Source: Pomphorhynchus laevis
Lineage: Eukaryota; Acanthocephala; Palaeacanthocephala; Echinorhynchida; Pomphorhynchidae
Length of the DNA stretch: 64,000 nt
NCBI GenBank assembly: GCA_012934845.2
Contig: WNNJ02002109.1
Location: forward strand, 1-64,000
Direction of reading: 5' to 3'
Each line of letters starts with the position of its first letter. The stretch's first letter is position 1. The notes beneath the pieces were generated by a model, which worked only from the letters and a program-made list of their open reading frames with translations, searched no databases and had not been told where the DNA came from. Shown here piece by piece: positions 42,101 through 52,659 of the stretch. The translations under genes and the position numbers were made by a program.

Positions 42101-42540
42101 CGTTTTTAACGTGTTCGCTCCGTCAAATCTTACCAGGGAAACCACACCAAGCTTCGAGTATCACGAACAACGGAAATGCTCGAAATACCAAGAACGGGTG
42201 GATATTATAGAACGCGCAAATTTCGCCCCTATTGTATATTCAAGTTTAGGAGGTGAGAGCAAATCGGCATCTACAATGATAAAAAGATTATCCAGAAAAC
42301 TGGCCGTCAAGAAGGAATCTATCTACGCACAAGAATTGACTCGGATACGGGAGAAGATAAGCCTGCAACATGCAAGATGCATTTCAATGTGCATTCGCGG
42401 TCCCAGATCAGCAAGAAACCGACCTGCGAACTATCACACTGTAGAGTGGTGATATAATTGTAATATAATTGTATTGATGATATTATTATTGTAGAGATAA
42501 TGTCGTTGGAAATAAATAAACATTTTGTTAAAAAAAAAAC
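39190..42540 (+). mobile_element. Intact RT plus restriction-like-endonuclease retrotransposon
   Basis: One long intact ORF (39486-42452), a GC-richer 5' UTR from about 39190, and a 3' UTR with AATAAA just before a short A-run at about 42531. Its 3' junction is a PLE RT fragment. It is the only large undamaged element in the window, so it is probably the youngest large insertion. AAACAATGATTAAA at 38846-38859 and 42538-42551 is a candidate duplication, but would put the 5' end inside the flanking segmental repeat. Confidence 0.8.
39486..42452 (+). CDS. Retrotransposon polyprotein: Cys-rich N-terminus, RT, restriction-like endonuclease (988 codons)
   Basis: Single-ORF non-LTR-type protein. 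Residues about 12-44: cysteine cluster CCTCNGPAAKCKGCRCAKTD (first half), resembling a CXC zinc-binding domain. RT about 320-560: LIALTKKTGIRPIGICDVSR, motif A LLSIDADNAFNRINREA (about 405-421), motif B GFTQGDVLAMPAFA, motif C LWYADDGNLIG (about 492-502). Near residue 780 a CPCG...AHCLSC...RH zinc-type motif, then the PD-(D/E)XK-like endonuclease REARLDISCRGFYGG...FFDICVF (about 848-870). Architecture fits early-branching non-LTR elements that cut with this nuclease (R2/NeSL/Utopia-like); I cannot assign the clade. Single ATG at 39486. Confidence 0.85.
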   Translation: MVRGKPSSVTPCCTCNGPAAKCKGCRCAKTDTKCSNCRAPNCGNKILSCPISGTVRSGADQTQIQKATGETDKTPITLSITDIFEQVVHWKPNLFRLPRCAESKRFIIELARIYRESLSQQESFTKAIVIGHLILQRDIRTSHKTLKVILSRRLDLWLKNEFTSLYTEAYILQEFSRRKRPNSTSRDWRRNFTSLVVSGRLNGAMHLLDTDATTGTPLNPDDMIGPTTVRELLLDKHPIAAKLNSNALDWNHVIPPHSFHPVVFDSIDKKLIVCMAKRVTGGAGPSGIDAQSWTHMLSKFGRESDELAEAIASFTRALATERIPMDITQALTSCRLIALTKKTGIRPIGICDVSRRIMTKAILSMVSEDIQQVCGRSQMCAGQRAGVECVTRAIRNELTNNPNHILLSIDADNAFNRINREAALCNIDRICPSLSIVMHNFYDHPSNLSVGGEFVKSQEGFTQGDVLAMPAFAIATLPIIHHISTKFPQVRQLWYADDGNLIGSPIQIRAAYDLLCKIGPAFGFHVNPQKCSIFTPTMEEANTCQQFNGTNVEVRTDGIVILGAPIGVDKYVYEVVESKVDKFCNLVERLADVGILDLQIAYACFTKALQHKWFHTQRTTQCSSDWFAPLRESIRSSSDNIFGLDDSDGSLWPLISLPLHCGGLGIIDPYMSAGVECENSGHLCEPYLNGLQGMELKLEQDFRANEVHRRKKTQYKASLLAQLPTYDIIKRRIIQHTMIKGASSWLSAFPTRESQTRIDNTTFRDAVAARYNTLTKDAPSLCPCGSSTSLAHCLSCPNGGHPSIRHDATRDILAKSLTQICDGVEIEPLLRSVDPSIHFERRSTTTDREARLDISCRGFYGGRSERAFFDICVFNVFAPSNLTRETTPSFEYHEQRKCSKYQERVDIIERANFAPIVYSSLGGESKSASTMIKRLSRKLAVKKESIYAQELTRIREKISLQHARCISMCIRGPRSARNRPANYHTVEW

Positions 42541-42967
42541 AATGATTAAAAATAATGACATCGTTTTTACAATAGACGTCGAATCGTTATGTCCAAAATT
42601 TATCACGATGAAGGTATAAAATATATATCGATATCATGATGGAGCATGATTGGCCGGAAGTTAAGCGTTACTTTGTAGTAGAGGCACTGCGATTAATTTT
42701 GAAATGCAACATATTTGATTTCGACGGAAACCTGTATAGAAAAGTTATTAGTACAGGAATGGGAACGCTCGTTGCCCCAACATTCGCAATTCTATACTTG
42801 AATGTTTTAGAAAGAGAATTCCTCAATAATGAACCCATAAAATCGACATGTTGGATGCGTTATATTGACGACATTTTTGTTGTCTTGAGGAAATTCCGAT
42901 GAAATATCAAAATTTATGAGAAGATTGAACGACTTTAGTTATGAGGGATTAACTTTTGAGAGGGATT
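42541..42967 (+). pseudogene. PLE RT palm fragment
   Basis: Begins IVFTIDVESLCPK (motif A, about 42560), then 42636-42902 with GMGTLVAPTFAILYL (motif B) and WMRYIDDIFVVL (motif C). The next block (SKFMRRLNDFSYEGLTFERD) is in another frame. It is cut at the start of the viral RdRp remnant. Confidence 0.75.
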
Positions 42968-42969
42968 GA

Positions 42970-44168
42970 ACGACATGTTTGAATAGTATCAGGTCTAGAT
43001 TTTCTTGTTTTAAGCGTGGAACTAACTTAATGAATGTATCTCCTACTCGAGTTATGGTTCGTAATCACTTATCATATTCTGACCAACCTGATAAAGTCAG
43101 AGGGGTATATGCATATCCGTTCGATATATGGCTGTTGGAAGTAATACTTTACTACGACATGATTCAGTGTTTCAGAAAAAGAACGGATGTATATCGTTTA
43201 CGGTTTAAACATCGTACCCCTGCTCGATGGGTTAAACGAATTTGCTCAATCTAGGTGTAAATGTCGGTTATGCTTGGATTTTTCCAAATTCGATAAGACA
43301 GTTCCATTGTTTATTATCAAATATGCTTTAACAATCATCCGCGAGTTACTAGATACAAGCGAGTATACTGATGGAACGCAAGTTCAAGGAGATGTAAATA
43401 TATTGTTAGACCTAGTAGAAGATTATTTTATCAATACACCTTTGGTATTAACTGACGGAAAACTTTATGTCAAGAAAGGCGGTATACCAAGTGGATCATT
43501 ACTAACTAATCTAATTGGCAGTATCTCCAATGCTCTTATTTCTACATATATTCATTTCAAGTATTGGAAGAATCAAGATGTTCAAGATGGAATGATCCTC
43601 TCTTTTGATCGATCGTCTTTCTTCGGTGACGATTCTGTTTTATCTTTACCATTAAATAGTCCAATGGAAGTGTTTAGTCTTGACGACATCAGTCGACAAT
43701 TCAATGATGAGTTTGGAATGGCCATTAATACCGATAAATCTCAAGTATTCACTGGAACTGAAATGTTTTTCTTAGGCTACCACATATCAGATTGCCAAAT
43801 TCTGTCCTGATAAAGATGTTACTACCCTACTTTGGGCCTTAGCTTATCCTGAACACACGGATAGATCTGTGTTGGAATTTTATCAGAGATTGGTAGGCGT
43901 AAGTTACGCAGGAGGATATAACAATGAATTTAGACAAATGTGTTGTGAAGTCGAAAAACTGATTATCAGAAAACATTCAAGTGATGTCCAAAGTATGGTC
44001 ATTAAAAAGAGTACAGACCGATGGCTCAAAGCTTTAGGAGTTGGAACTCTTACTGACTTTCGGTGTGCTACTGCCGCTGACATTAAAAGACTATTCAGCC
44101 GGAACACTGTATTACCTGGAGCAACAAACATGACAAAAGAGGTAGATGTTCGACGTGGAATCGGTTGA
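42970..44168 (+). pseudogene. Endogenous dsRNA-virus-like RdRp (partitivirus-like)
   Basis: Three successive frames (42979-43254, 43187-43810, 43869-44168) cover roughly the C-terminal two thirds of a viral RNA-dependent RNA polymerase. Visible: a motif F-like basic block near 43030, motif A LDFSKFD (about 43275), motif B SGSLLTNLIGSISN (about 43488), motif C GDDS (about 43624) and a C-terminal helical region. The GDDS signature and spacing fit the partitivirus-like group. Two frameshifts break it, so it is an inactive genomic copy. No RT-like YXDD. It lies between PLE sequence and an unassigned interval; capture by a retroelement RT is the usual explanation. Confidence 0.7.
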
Positions 44169-44169
44169 T

Positions 44170-45010
44170 TTGAACCATTAACGTGGGGCTATATCTGAAT
44201 CGGTCGTTACAAGTTGCTACATTTGCACCCAACTATGGTACTCGCGAAAACAATACGCTCGCAGTAAGATCACATACAAATAAGCCGCAAACTTCTAAAC
44301 GGAAGGTGAAAAAACGAAGAAGTTCTTTTGATATGTGTATATGTAAAAAATGAAATCTTCTTTTTTTTTAACCTGCTAAAGCTGGGTTTTTTAGTTTTGT
44401 TTGGGTTTACTATAATAAAAGGAAGGGTCAGGTTCAGAAACTTAAGTACGGTACTCAAGTGAGACTGGGGTCAATAGATCAACCTGCACTTTGAATAGGT
44501 ACACGACGTAAGCGGATGAACCTGATCTGATATATTATCATATAAACGCTGGTAGATGTCTTATTTGACTAGTTGTTCACTCCCTATAGGCATAAGTATG
44601 ATGAATATATTATCTTTTCTATTATATAAACTAACTAATTGATAACAATAATGAGCACAACTGAAATAGGTTCATCATAAGTCCTTTTGTTATTGATTAA
44701 ATTAAATATTGAATTTTTGAATTCATATTTTTGGTACTTGTCTAATCAGACAATACCTAGTTATTTTCTCTTTTTTAAAAAGGGAAATAGCTTGGCTTAC
44801 AACGAATGTTTACATATTCTTCAAAGCTTGGTTTCAATTCTGCTTAACCTAATAGCGATCACAGGGTTATTATTACCTATTAAGAACACTTGCATTTCTA
44901 TTCAGAAATCTCGTCGTTTAAGTTATTAAGAACTGCCAGAACAACTCTGAAGTTTTTACTTTGATAGCTTCTATAGATACATCGTTCTATCAACTGTCTT
45001 CTACCAATTA
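44170..45010. other. Interval with no supportable gene
   Basis: AT-rich. A plus-strand 80-codon frame (44687-44929) is hydrophobic and low-complexity with no motif. Nothing else seen. Confidence 0.5.
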
Positions 45011-46764
45011 TCTTGCACGGGAGCACAGCTTATTCCCACACGTTATCACGTGACAAAATTTCATGGTATAAATACTCAGAAATAGCTCCCCAAACCTTGT
45101 GCAAGCATTGTGAGCAAGCAGCAGAAGGAAGACAGCAGACACGTAGCTACCCATGTAGGTACGTGTCTTCGTGTCGATACTATATAACTAGAATCACACG
45201 CGATGTCTTTTTGGACAAAGGCAAGAGGAATTATTTTAAGAATTATTTCAAGAATTATTCAAGATTTATCAATTGGCAACAAAATATGAGTAGTCAAGTT
45301 TCGTTTTTATTCGGCAGCCCAGCTATTACAACTGGCTGCCGCTTCGCTTACGTCATGCAATCTTAACCAGATGCATGAACCGGAATTGTGTGTGGGGTCT
45401 ACAATACCTCACATATACGGTGCAAGAATTACAAAGAGCAGTTGAGACACTGCTTGGGAATGGGTCCTACGATGAGCCCTATGATTATGTCCTAGTTATG
45501 GACACCCAGGAAAAGATCCAGTTGGATTTCGAGTACTGGGTACAAGAAGCTATATATATAGGGCTTAGCAGCCTAGGGAATATAACGTATTTCCTACGCA
45601 ATCTCGAAGGGAAGCTCAAGATTTACTTCTTGACTGGGCATTTGAAACCTTCGAGCGGCAGAGTGGTAGGGGTACTGAGCAATTTGGTTGTCAACTCCCG
45701 ACAGCTCATTTCCCTGTCGAAACTGTCAGCAATCTGATCCATCACTCTTCAGATAGTGATCCTGGGATGATGCACGCAATATTCTCGGTGATACCGGATC
45801 TATTTCGGCCACCTATAAGAGAAATTGTAGATCAGATATCAGGAAAGGACGAGTATGCAGTTCTACAACGGAATCTCATACTTTTGATGAAAGGACAGTT
45901 GACAGTAAACCAGTATATTTGCATTCTCAGTCAGCAAAATCTAACATCGATTGTCTTTGCGGACCAGGAAATGTTCATAGAACGAAACCTGGAAGACATT
46001 GATCTTGGATCTTTGTTAGGAGAGCTAGTAACGCTACGATCTTCATCGTATCAACGACATCTTGAGGTAGCTAATGTGGCCGACATACCTCGACTTTTAG
46101 AACAAAATCAGGCACCAAGTCATTACGTTCAATCTTCCGCCAAAAAGTACAGATTGAAGCTATGCCTGTGAGTTGGCGCCGATTAAAATCAAGCGTAAGT
46201 TCCGCACTTACAAAATCCAAGACGAGGTTTTACCTAGATTTAGGGCAGGAGGTGTAACAGAATGGCGTCCATGGCAAGGAACGGACGTCTATGATCAAAA
46301 TCGCTTTACCGATGAAGTCCACATCAAGGTGGATTATATACAGATGTTATCAACGCACTGCATCAAGAGACAAACAGAGTGCCACAGTGGTAGGTTTGGA
46401 TTAGAAGGCCAGAGGATAAAGACTGTACTCCTAACGACATCGCGGATTTGAATCAAATAAGGCCAATGTGGGTGGATCATTAAGGCCAGCCTTGATGATC
46501 ACTTATTGCTGGCGGCACAATTTGCAGATCGCGTATGGATTTAGATTGGCTCCAGGAGATGTAAATCAATCAGTGATTGATTTCTTAAACATGTGTCTCA
46601 CAAATAACGAATTATTCAATGCAGGTATATATCTGCCAAAAGTATTTATACCCTCTTCTCACAGGGCCACAGCCTCTTTTTACTTGGCACGTTTGATTGC
46701 CTCCAGGGGCAAGGAACGATCGGAGGGGTCCAAGGACGCCGACAGTGGTAAGGGAAACGAGTAG
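45010..46764 (+). pseudogene. Eroded unknown coding region, possibly a viral structural gene
   Basis: A run of plus-strand open segments (45013-45366, 45375-45737, an open stretch through 45767-46171, 46173-46451, 46468-46764) with little antisense coding suggests one decayed gene of about 500-580 codons with several frame changes. Readable pieces include a CKHCEQ-type cysteine pair near the start, SYDEPYDYVLVMDTQEK, and LAPGDVNQSVIDFLNMCLTN near the end. No RT, nuclease or RdRp motif. The nearby viral RdRp makes a viral origin plausible, but I have no direct motif. Confidence 0.4.
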
Positions 46765-46769
46765 ATGGG

Positions 46770-47722
46770 CCACTTAAGTATAGCCTTTCTATTGGTTTCC
46801 CGGTCCTATCTTTACCCGGTTTATTTAATGATGTTGCAGTGATTTTTAATTTTTTAACAGCCGGTGCTGGTGCCGGCGAAGCATTTAAAAAAAGGACCTA
46901 AGGCGACAGTGCCACATTCGTTTTCTATTTGTGAGTTTGAAATAATTAAAACCTACAGTAGAAGCGATGTGGCAGGGAAATCAATGAGAGTGGGCAAAGT
47001 GGTCCCTGGTTTTAAGAGTGGATAACAAAACCTCACCATACAAATTTACATGTACTAAAAGAAATAGAATCTGAGTATCAGAGAGGGAGAATCAGTAAAA
47101 AGCTATTTAATCTTTGGTTGGGTTTGAACGGTGGTGCGTACCAAATGAATGATTCCGAGGAGTCTATGAAATTGTGGAAATAAGCAATTAGGGCTGTTAA
47201 AGAATCCAGAAATAAATCTTTAGAAAATATTGATGTTATAAAAATGAAGGCTAGCTTTATGGATAATGGAGATTTTATTAAGATAAATTTACTTCAGTTA
47301 TACCAGTCGATGAAAATGAAACCGTTTAGGAGCAAAGGCGAAACTACCTAGGGAAGATATAACGATTTCTAAATTATAATTTAGAAACTACCAAGGTAAG
47401 ATATAACGATGGCGTTTCCTAAAGGGAACGACTTCACTCAAGAAGAGGTCAAATGATCTTAAGAATCGAGACCGCCCTGAACAATTCGCGTGACAAACCA
47501 AGGGATATGCATGAACTTGCCGCTTATCTTTCTATACTTAAAGCAATGCCGAACGACTATGGAATAGAATAAAAATAGAGATAGCTTAAGGTGAAGATTA
47601 AGAAATCGTCCACGACAAGGTTTTAGGATCCTATATCTGGATCAAACCTAAACGCGACAATCACAATTGCCGGCAGATTCTATTAACTACCAAAGAATAT
47701 TAAGCATAAGAATATTACACCC
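46770..47722 (+). pseudogene. Interval with weak coding remnants of unknown origin
   Basis: Plus-strand pieces of 40-80 codons (about 47050-47340 with KLFNLWLGLNGGAYQMND; about 47410-47690 with DMHELAAYLSILKAMPNDYG) are separated by stops. They may continue the region before them. No family recognised. Confidence 0.3.
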
Positions 47723-48362
47723 ATGAAAACCAATGGTAAGTTGTTACCAGACAATTGTTACCAGTACAATTGTTACAAGACATTATTAAAAGACATAAAA
47801 TTACGTTTCCCTAACGCAGAAGATGATATTAATATTTATCGAAAACAAGGTCAGTCAATTAAAAATTTACTGATCCGTTCAAAACTAACTTCTGATTCTG
47901 AGCGTGTGAGATGTAACTGTCGTAGATGTCTACACTCAAGAGCGAAATGTTGTAAGCAGATTCTCGAAACCAATAGGTATCGTAGGAGCAGTACTAAGCT
48001 GACATATTATGTCAAATCCCTTACGAGTTATGCATCGAAGAGCATCGTATATCTAGCTACATGCAAAATATGCGGTATGCAGTATGTTGGAGAATCACGA
48101 TTGTCGATGAACATCAGACTTAATAATTGACATAGCGATTTAAACAAGGGTTTAACGGATCGCGATGCAATCGTACACCACTACCTAATCAAGCATGATA
48201 CATCCAATGATGCATTCGATTATGCTGTAATCGAACATGAATTGCTTAATGATTTAAATCGAAAAGCAAGAGAGCAATTTTGGATTGCGCAACTCACGAC
48301 GGACAAAATGAGAGGAATAAACATAGAACACATGATTAACTTAAAACCGCCGAGAATATGAG
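47723..48362 (+). pseudogene. PLE C-terminus with GIY-YIG, one internal stop
   Basis: 47723-48130 contains the linker cysteines (CNCRRCLHSRAKCC) and GIY-YIG start (IVYLATCKIC, QYVGESRLSMNIRLNN). A single TGA at 48128-48130 replaces the next residue; the same frame then continues to 48361 with HSDLNKGLTDRDAIV and FWIAQLTTDK. Otherwise undamaged. A decayed hammerhead-like 3' motif (GAAC/GTTC stem, GAAAT) is at 48392-48422. Confidence 0.75.
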
Positions 48363-48477
48363 AATTGTCGTAACGTGTGCTTGTTTTTTAGATTTGATAA
48401 AGAACGTGAGTTCGAAATGTTAAATAAAAGTTCTGTCTGATTTTAATATTAACCAAGTACCTCTTAAGGGGTCCCAG

Positions 48478-50583
48478 GTGCTGTGTAATGCCGGAACGGA
48501 TCTCAATATGTTGCCTCTAAAATGTTTACGGCATTTCAATAAACCCATAGCTTATAGCCGAACAACAGATTGTTCAAACATTGTGAGTCTTATAGATACA
48601 CAATTGAATTCTACTACGGCCAGAGCAATATCTCTAGGCATCAACTTTGTACTATTTGAACTAGAATTTCCACGATACGAACTTATCAACAAATTAAAAG
48701 AAGCTGCATTGTGCTGTATGAAGCAAATAAAGATCAAAAATGAAATAGATACCCTTACTGACTTATTTAATAAGAAGATCATTCGCCCGTACCTAAATAT
48801 GCACCCTAATTCATACTGCGGTCGCAATGTAAATCGAGTTAACAAGAAGGCGATACAGGATCTAAGCATCCATCAAGACATAGTAGTATACTAAGCTGAC
48901 AAAGGTAGTAAAATAGGGATATGGAGCAAAGCCGACTACCAAGCCGAAGCACAGCGCCACCTGAATTCAGGCGCATACACTGAAATCTCGGATGTCCAAC
49001 ACGAAGAAATAATAAGAAAAGTGAACGACACTATCGACTTAATATTCAAAAATGACAATCTTGCCAAAAGGTTAAAGGTAGATAACCCTAGGTCATGAAG
49101 GTTTTATATGCTTCTGAAAATACGTAAGATGAATAAACCTACCCCTGCACGTAGATCATTAGCAACTGTAGAACAGCAACGGAAAAACTTTCTCAGTGGT
49201 TGCGTGAACAACTGCACCCAATTTTAAAGGGATCACCATCATTTATCGGGAGTACAGATGAATTCCTTCGTTTTTTTCGAAAGAGTAAAATAGACAATCA
49301 ACAACCAAAAAGTGGCAACGATGGACGTTGAGTCACTCTTCACAAGTATTGAGACTAAAAGATTAGTTCAGGCCATACGAACAATCTTGAGCAAAATCAG
49401 TGGTCCGAATGTAAGATTGAACGCGTATGTGAACTACTGAAGGTAGTGCTAAACTCGAATACCTTTAAATTCAATGGGCGCCTTTATCTTCAAATAAGAG
49501 GAACGGTCATGGGAACGCCCGTAGTCCCCACATACGCCAGCTTATACGTCACGTTTGTAGAGGAACGATTCCTACAACAATGCTCACATCGACCATCAAT
49601 ATGGAAAAGCTATGTCGATAATATTCTTATAGGTTGTCCATCCGACAAATCACATCTTGTAGACTTCTGCGAGTATTTAAATACCAGTTTGGAGCTAAAG
49701 TTTAGTCTTGATTTACCTAAAAACCAGCAGATACTATTCCTTGACACACTAATATACCAACCGGGACAAGGCGAATATCACACTGCGCTCTCTGACTTAT
49801 CAATACGGTTTTCAGAAAGATGATATTCTCTAAAGCAGATACAAAGGCAATTCTTTTACGCTCAGAAGACAGATCGAGAAGCCTGTTATAGCACTCTCCT
49901 CGATAAAAAACAAGAATAAAAGCCGAAAGAGATTAACGTTGTATTAACATACAATCCTGCATACCGCTACATACAAAAGCAATTTGATTTAATATTCACG
50001 TCGGTAAACGAGGCGACAAAAAAACTAATGACACGACCAAGAGTCAGATTCAATATTTCGACAAGTTTCGAGCATATGTTAAACCGCAAGCAAACGAACA
50101 AAAAGGTAACATATGGGAGTTACAGGTGTTGGGACAAGCGTTGCAAAAATTGTTAAGATATGGTCGAGACAATTAAGTTTACCAGCACAGTCACGAACTT
50201 AAGTTGTCCAATTAGACAGCACTTCACGTGCAAATCTGAAGGAATTATTTATCAATCTAGGTATCAGGTTTGTGCAGCTCAGTATGTCGGTCAGACAGGG
50301 ACAAGATACAATATTCGAGCGAATAATCGGCGGCAATTTAAAAGAATTGAAAACAACTGCAGATGGATACGTATCACACATGATTGAAAATCGGGATTAT
50401 TCCATGATTACTACAATTATCGATGGCACAATATTCGATTCCTATATGCGCAAAATAAAAGAAAAGTTTTGGATTGGTCAATTAATGTCAGATGAATCAC
50501 TAAACACGTACGATCATCCATTTTTTGAGTTATTTAACAGTTCGCTATGTGGACGCCACGGACGTGTGTCAATTCTTCCGTTA
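48478..50583 (+). pseudogene. PLE, near full length, frame-broken, RT active site changed
   Basis: N-terminal region 48478-48894 (FVLFELEFPRYELINKLKEA, typical PLE N-terminus), one stop, then ADKGSKIGIWSKADYQAEA; RT pieces MDVESLFTSIE (49322), 49446-49823 with TVMGTPVVPTYASLY and SYVDNILIG, FLDTLIYQ. The linker (YGSYRCWDKRCKNC) and GIY-YIG (50160-50387: IIYQSRYQVC, QYVGQTGTR; 50272-50586: FWIGQLMSDE) follow. Motif C reads YVDN instead of YVDD, removing a catalytic Asp. This is the most complete lineage 1 copy. Confidence 0.8.
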
Positions 50584-50631
50584 TAGCTTTCTTTATATAA
50601 AAGCATACGCTAGCGAAAAATTGCACATTAT

Positions 50632-50672
50632 TGTAAAGACTGAAGAAGGGCAAACTGTCCTAAACGTTTCTT
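50632..50672 (+). ncRNA. PLE-type hammerhead motif with a mutated GAAA box
   Basis: I' AAGA (50636-50639), CTGAAGA (50640-50646), stem II AGGGC/GTCCT, then AAACGT and I TCTT. Stem I is a perfect 4-bp match. The conserved G of GAAA is gone, which should abolish activity. It follows the GIY-YIG end by about 50 bases. Confidence 0.5.
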
Positions 50673-50939
50673 AAATAAAAAGGTTGCTTGTCTTTAACAG
50701 GTTTCTAAAGATAACTTTTATTATATATACATATATTCAACAACGCTGTGTTCCTTCGTGCCTCTTTATTCTAAACTATATATACGAGGATCGAGCTGAG
50801 GCATACCGACAATTAACGTAACCAACATACATGATAGAAAATGAACTACTGACAAAATGTGAAAATTAAACAACTGGCAACAAATAATAGAGTTGTAGTA
50901 AACCATGCAGACGAGTTTGTGGCAAGAAATTTGCTGTGG

Positions 50940-51500
50940 GTGGTTTAAGCAGAGGAACACTTGCTATTGAAAATTAAATATGCTACCAAAGGTTCACAAA
51001 TGGCAAAGATCGTATGTTCGTTGTATTGGTACACTTACAGAAAACCTGTCAAAATTGTCGATAAATGGCTTATAACACTCCTGATACATGCTCTGATTCA
51101 TCTAGATTCTTCTTTGACGTTCCTCCGACGACTAATAAGTGAGAAAGATATATGGCCAGCAGTAATAATTTTGGTATCAGCAGACGTGCAAAGTCTGTAT
51201 CTAAGTCAGAGAGTCCACTTATCGCCGTTACCACAATTCTAGATAAAAGCGAATATTCAACAGAGCGGTACAGCGACGGTTACCCCATTTGCACAAACGC
51301 TGGCCATCATTTACATGAATGAAATGAAAAAGGATTGGATAAAATATAAAGGTATACATGCACTCTAATACTGTAGATACATCGACGACATTTTCTTCGT
51401 GTGCCCAGGAAATTCTCAGAGCTTGCAGAAATATATAGTATTTAAATTACAACGACTAACTAAAACTAACATTTGAAGATGGAAACAAGATTAACTTTCG
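50940..51500 (+). pseudogene. PLE RT fragment
   Basis: Frames give MLPKVHKWQ and GTLTENLSK (RT N-terminal block), ADVQSLYLS (motif A), PFAQTLAIIYMNEMKKDW (motif B) and CRYIDDIFFVC (motif C, about 51375). At least three frame changes; no GIY-YIG. Confidence 0.7.
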
Positions 51501-51534
51501 TGATGCTATTGTCTATAGACAAGGAAAATATAAG

Positions 51535-52250
51535 ACTTTAAAAGTCGAAACCGCATAGAGTCAGTTTATGCGGTTTGAGTCTTCCCGATTTCAGCAATCA
51601 GAATAGAAATTAGCGGGAAAAGTAAGGAATTTGTTACATTACGACCAGTAATGAAGGAGCTTAGTGTATGCGCTCAGTAAGAGTGATTTTAAATCCTACT
51701 TATTAGGTCCAAGTGAGTGAATTATTCGTGATGAATACTCTCACAAGTGTTAGTTCCTAGTACATAGTTATGTACTAAAAGGACCAAGTGAGCTGTCTGG
51801 GGGTGCTGCTCTTCAATCCAGTTGTGCGAAAGCCCTTACTGATGATAAGTCTCAAAAGTTGAAACAGCATAGAGTCAGTTTATGTTGTTTGAGTATCCCC
51901 GATTCCTGCAATCAGGATATAAATTGGCAGGAAAGTAAGTCATTTGTTAGATTACAACCAGCAATGAAGTAATTGATGTATGCTATCGATAAGATCGCTT
52001 ATAAATCCTACTTGTTAAGTCCTTGTGAGTAAATTATTCGTGATAAATACTCTCACCATTGTTAATTCCTAGTACATGTATGTGTACTAGAATAAATTAT
52101 TGAGCTTTCTAGGGGTGATGCACTTCAATCCAGTTGTGCAACATCCCCTACTGATTAGACTCAAAAATCGGAACATCATATAGTCAGTGTTTGCTGTTTG
52201 AGTTTTCCTGATTCATTTATAAATCGTTCAATAGGGGAAATTATTTTACC
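51535..52250 (+). repeat. Tandem repeat of about 310 bp with hammerhead-like motifs
   Basis: Three units begin near 51541, 51853 and 52162, moderately diverged. Each starts with a GAAAC-type box followed by a strong hairpin. The third is shorter and more decayed. They directly follow a PLE RT fragment, like a pseudo-LTR array. Confidence 0.65.
51835..51893 (+). ncRNA. Degenerate type I hammerhead in the 310-bp repeat
   Basis: I' CTTA (51835-51838), CTGATGA (51839-51845), a poorly paired stem II, GAAAC (51861-51865), stem III ACAGCATA/TATGTTGT (51864-51871, 51881-51888) and I TGAG (51890-51893), giving a GTT cleavage triplet. Copy 1 keeps a good stem II half (GACTT/AAGTC) and stem III (ACCGCATA/TATGCGGT) but lacks CTGATGA. 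Confidence 0.45.
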
Positions 52251-52655
52251 AATAACCATGCCCTTGACAAAAACGTGGTTGTGGTATAGCATTATCAGTA
52301 ATCGTTATTGATTGAAAATTGTTCATTGCAAACACCGTGTAAGTTCAGTTTCATAAAACAGATAAGTACAATTACCAATATATAGAAAGCAACTTCGTCG
52401 GATGTACTTGCCGCTATAAATGCGAGATTGAATGAATTTATATTAAAAATATATATATATTTGACATGATTAATCGACATATAATTGAATAATTAATTGG
52501 GATAATTGGCAATGATTTCGCGGCTACGCTAAGATCAAATGATCACGGCAGACCTTGTACTTTCTGCATGTTACTAAAAACACAAACACCTGGTAAAGAA
52601 ATACCGATTGTATCGAACATAAATACAAAAGGAACTTATCGAAATACGTATAAAA
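52251..52655. other. Interval with no supportable gene
   Basis: AT-rich with a short TA run near 52447. No motif seen on either strand. Confidence 0.5.
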
Positions 52656-52659
52656 GCTG

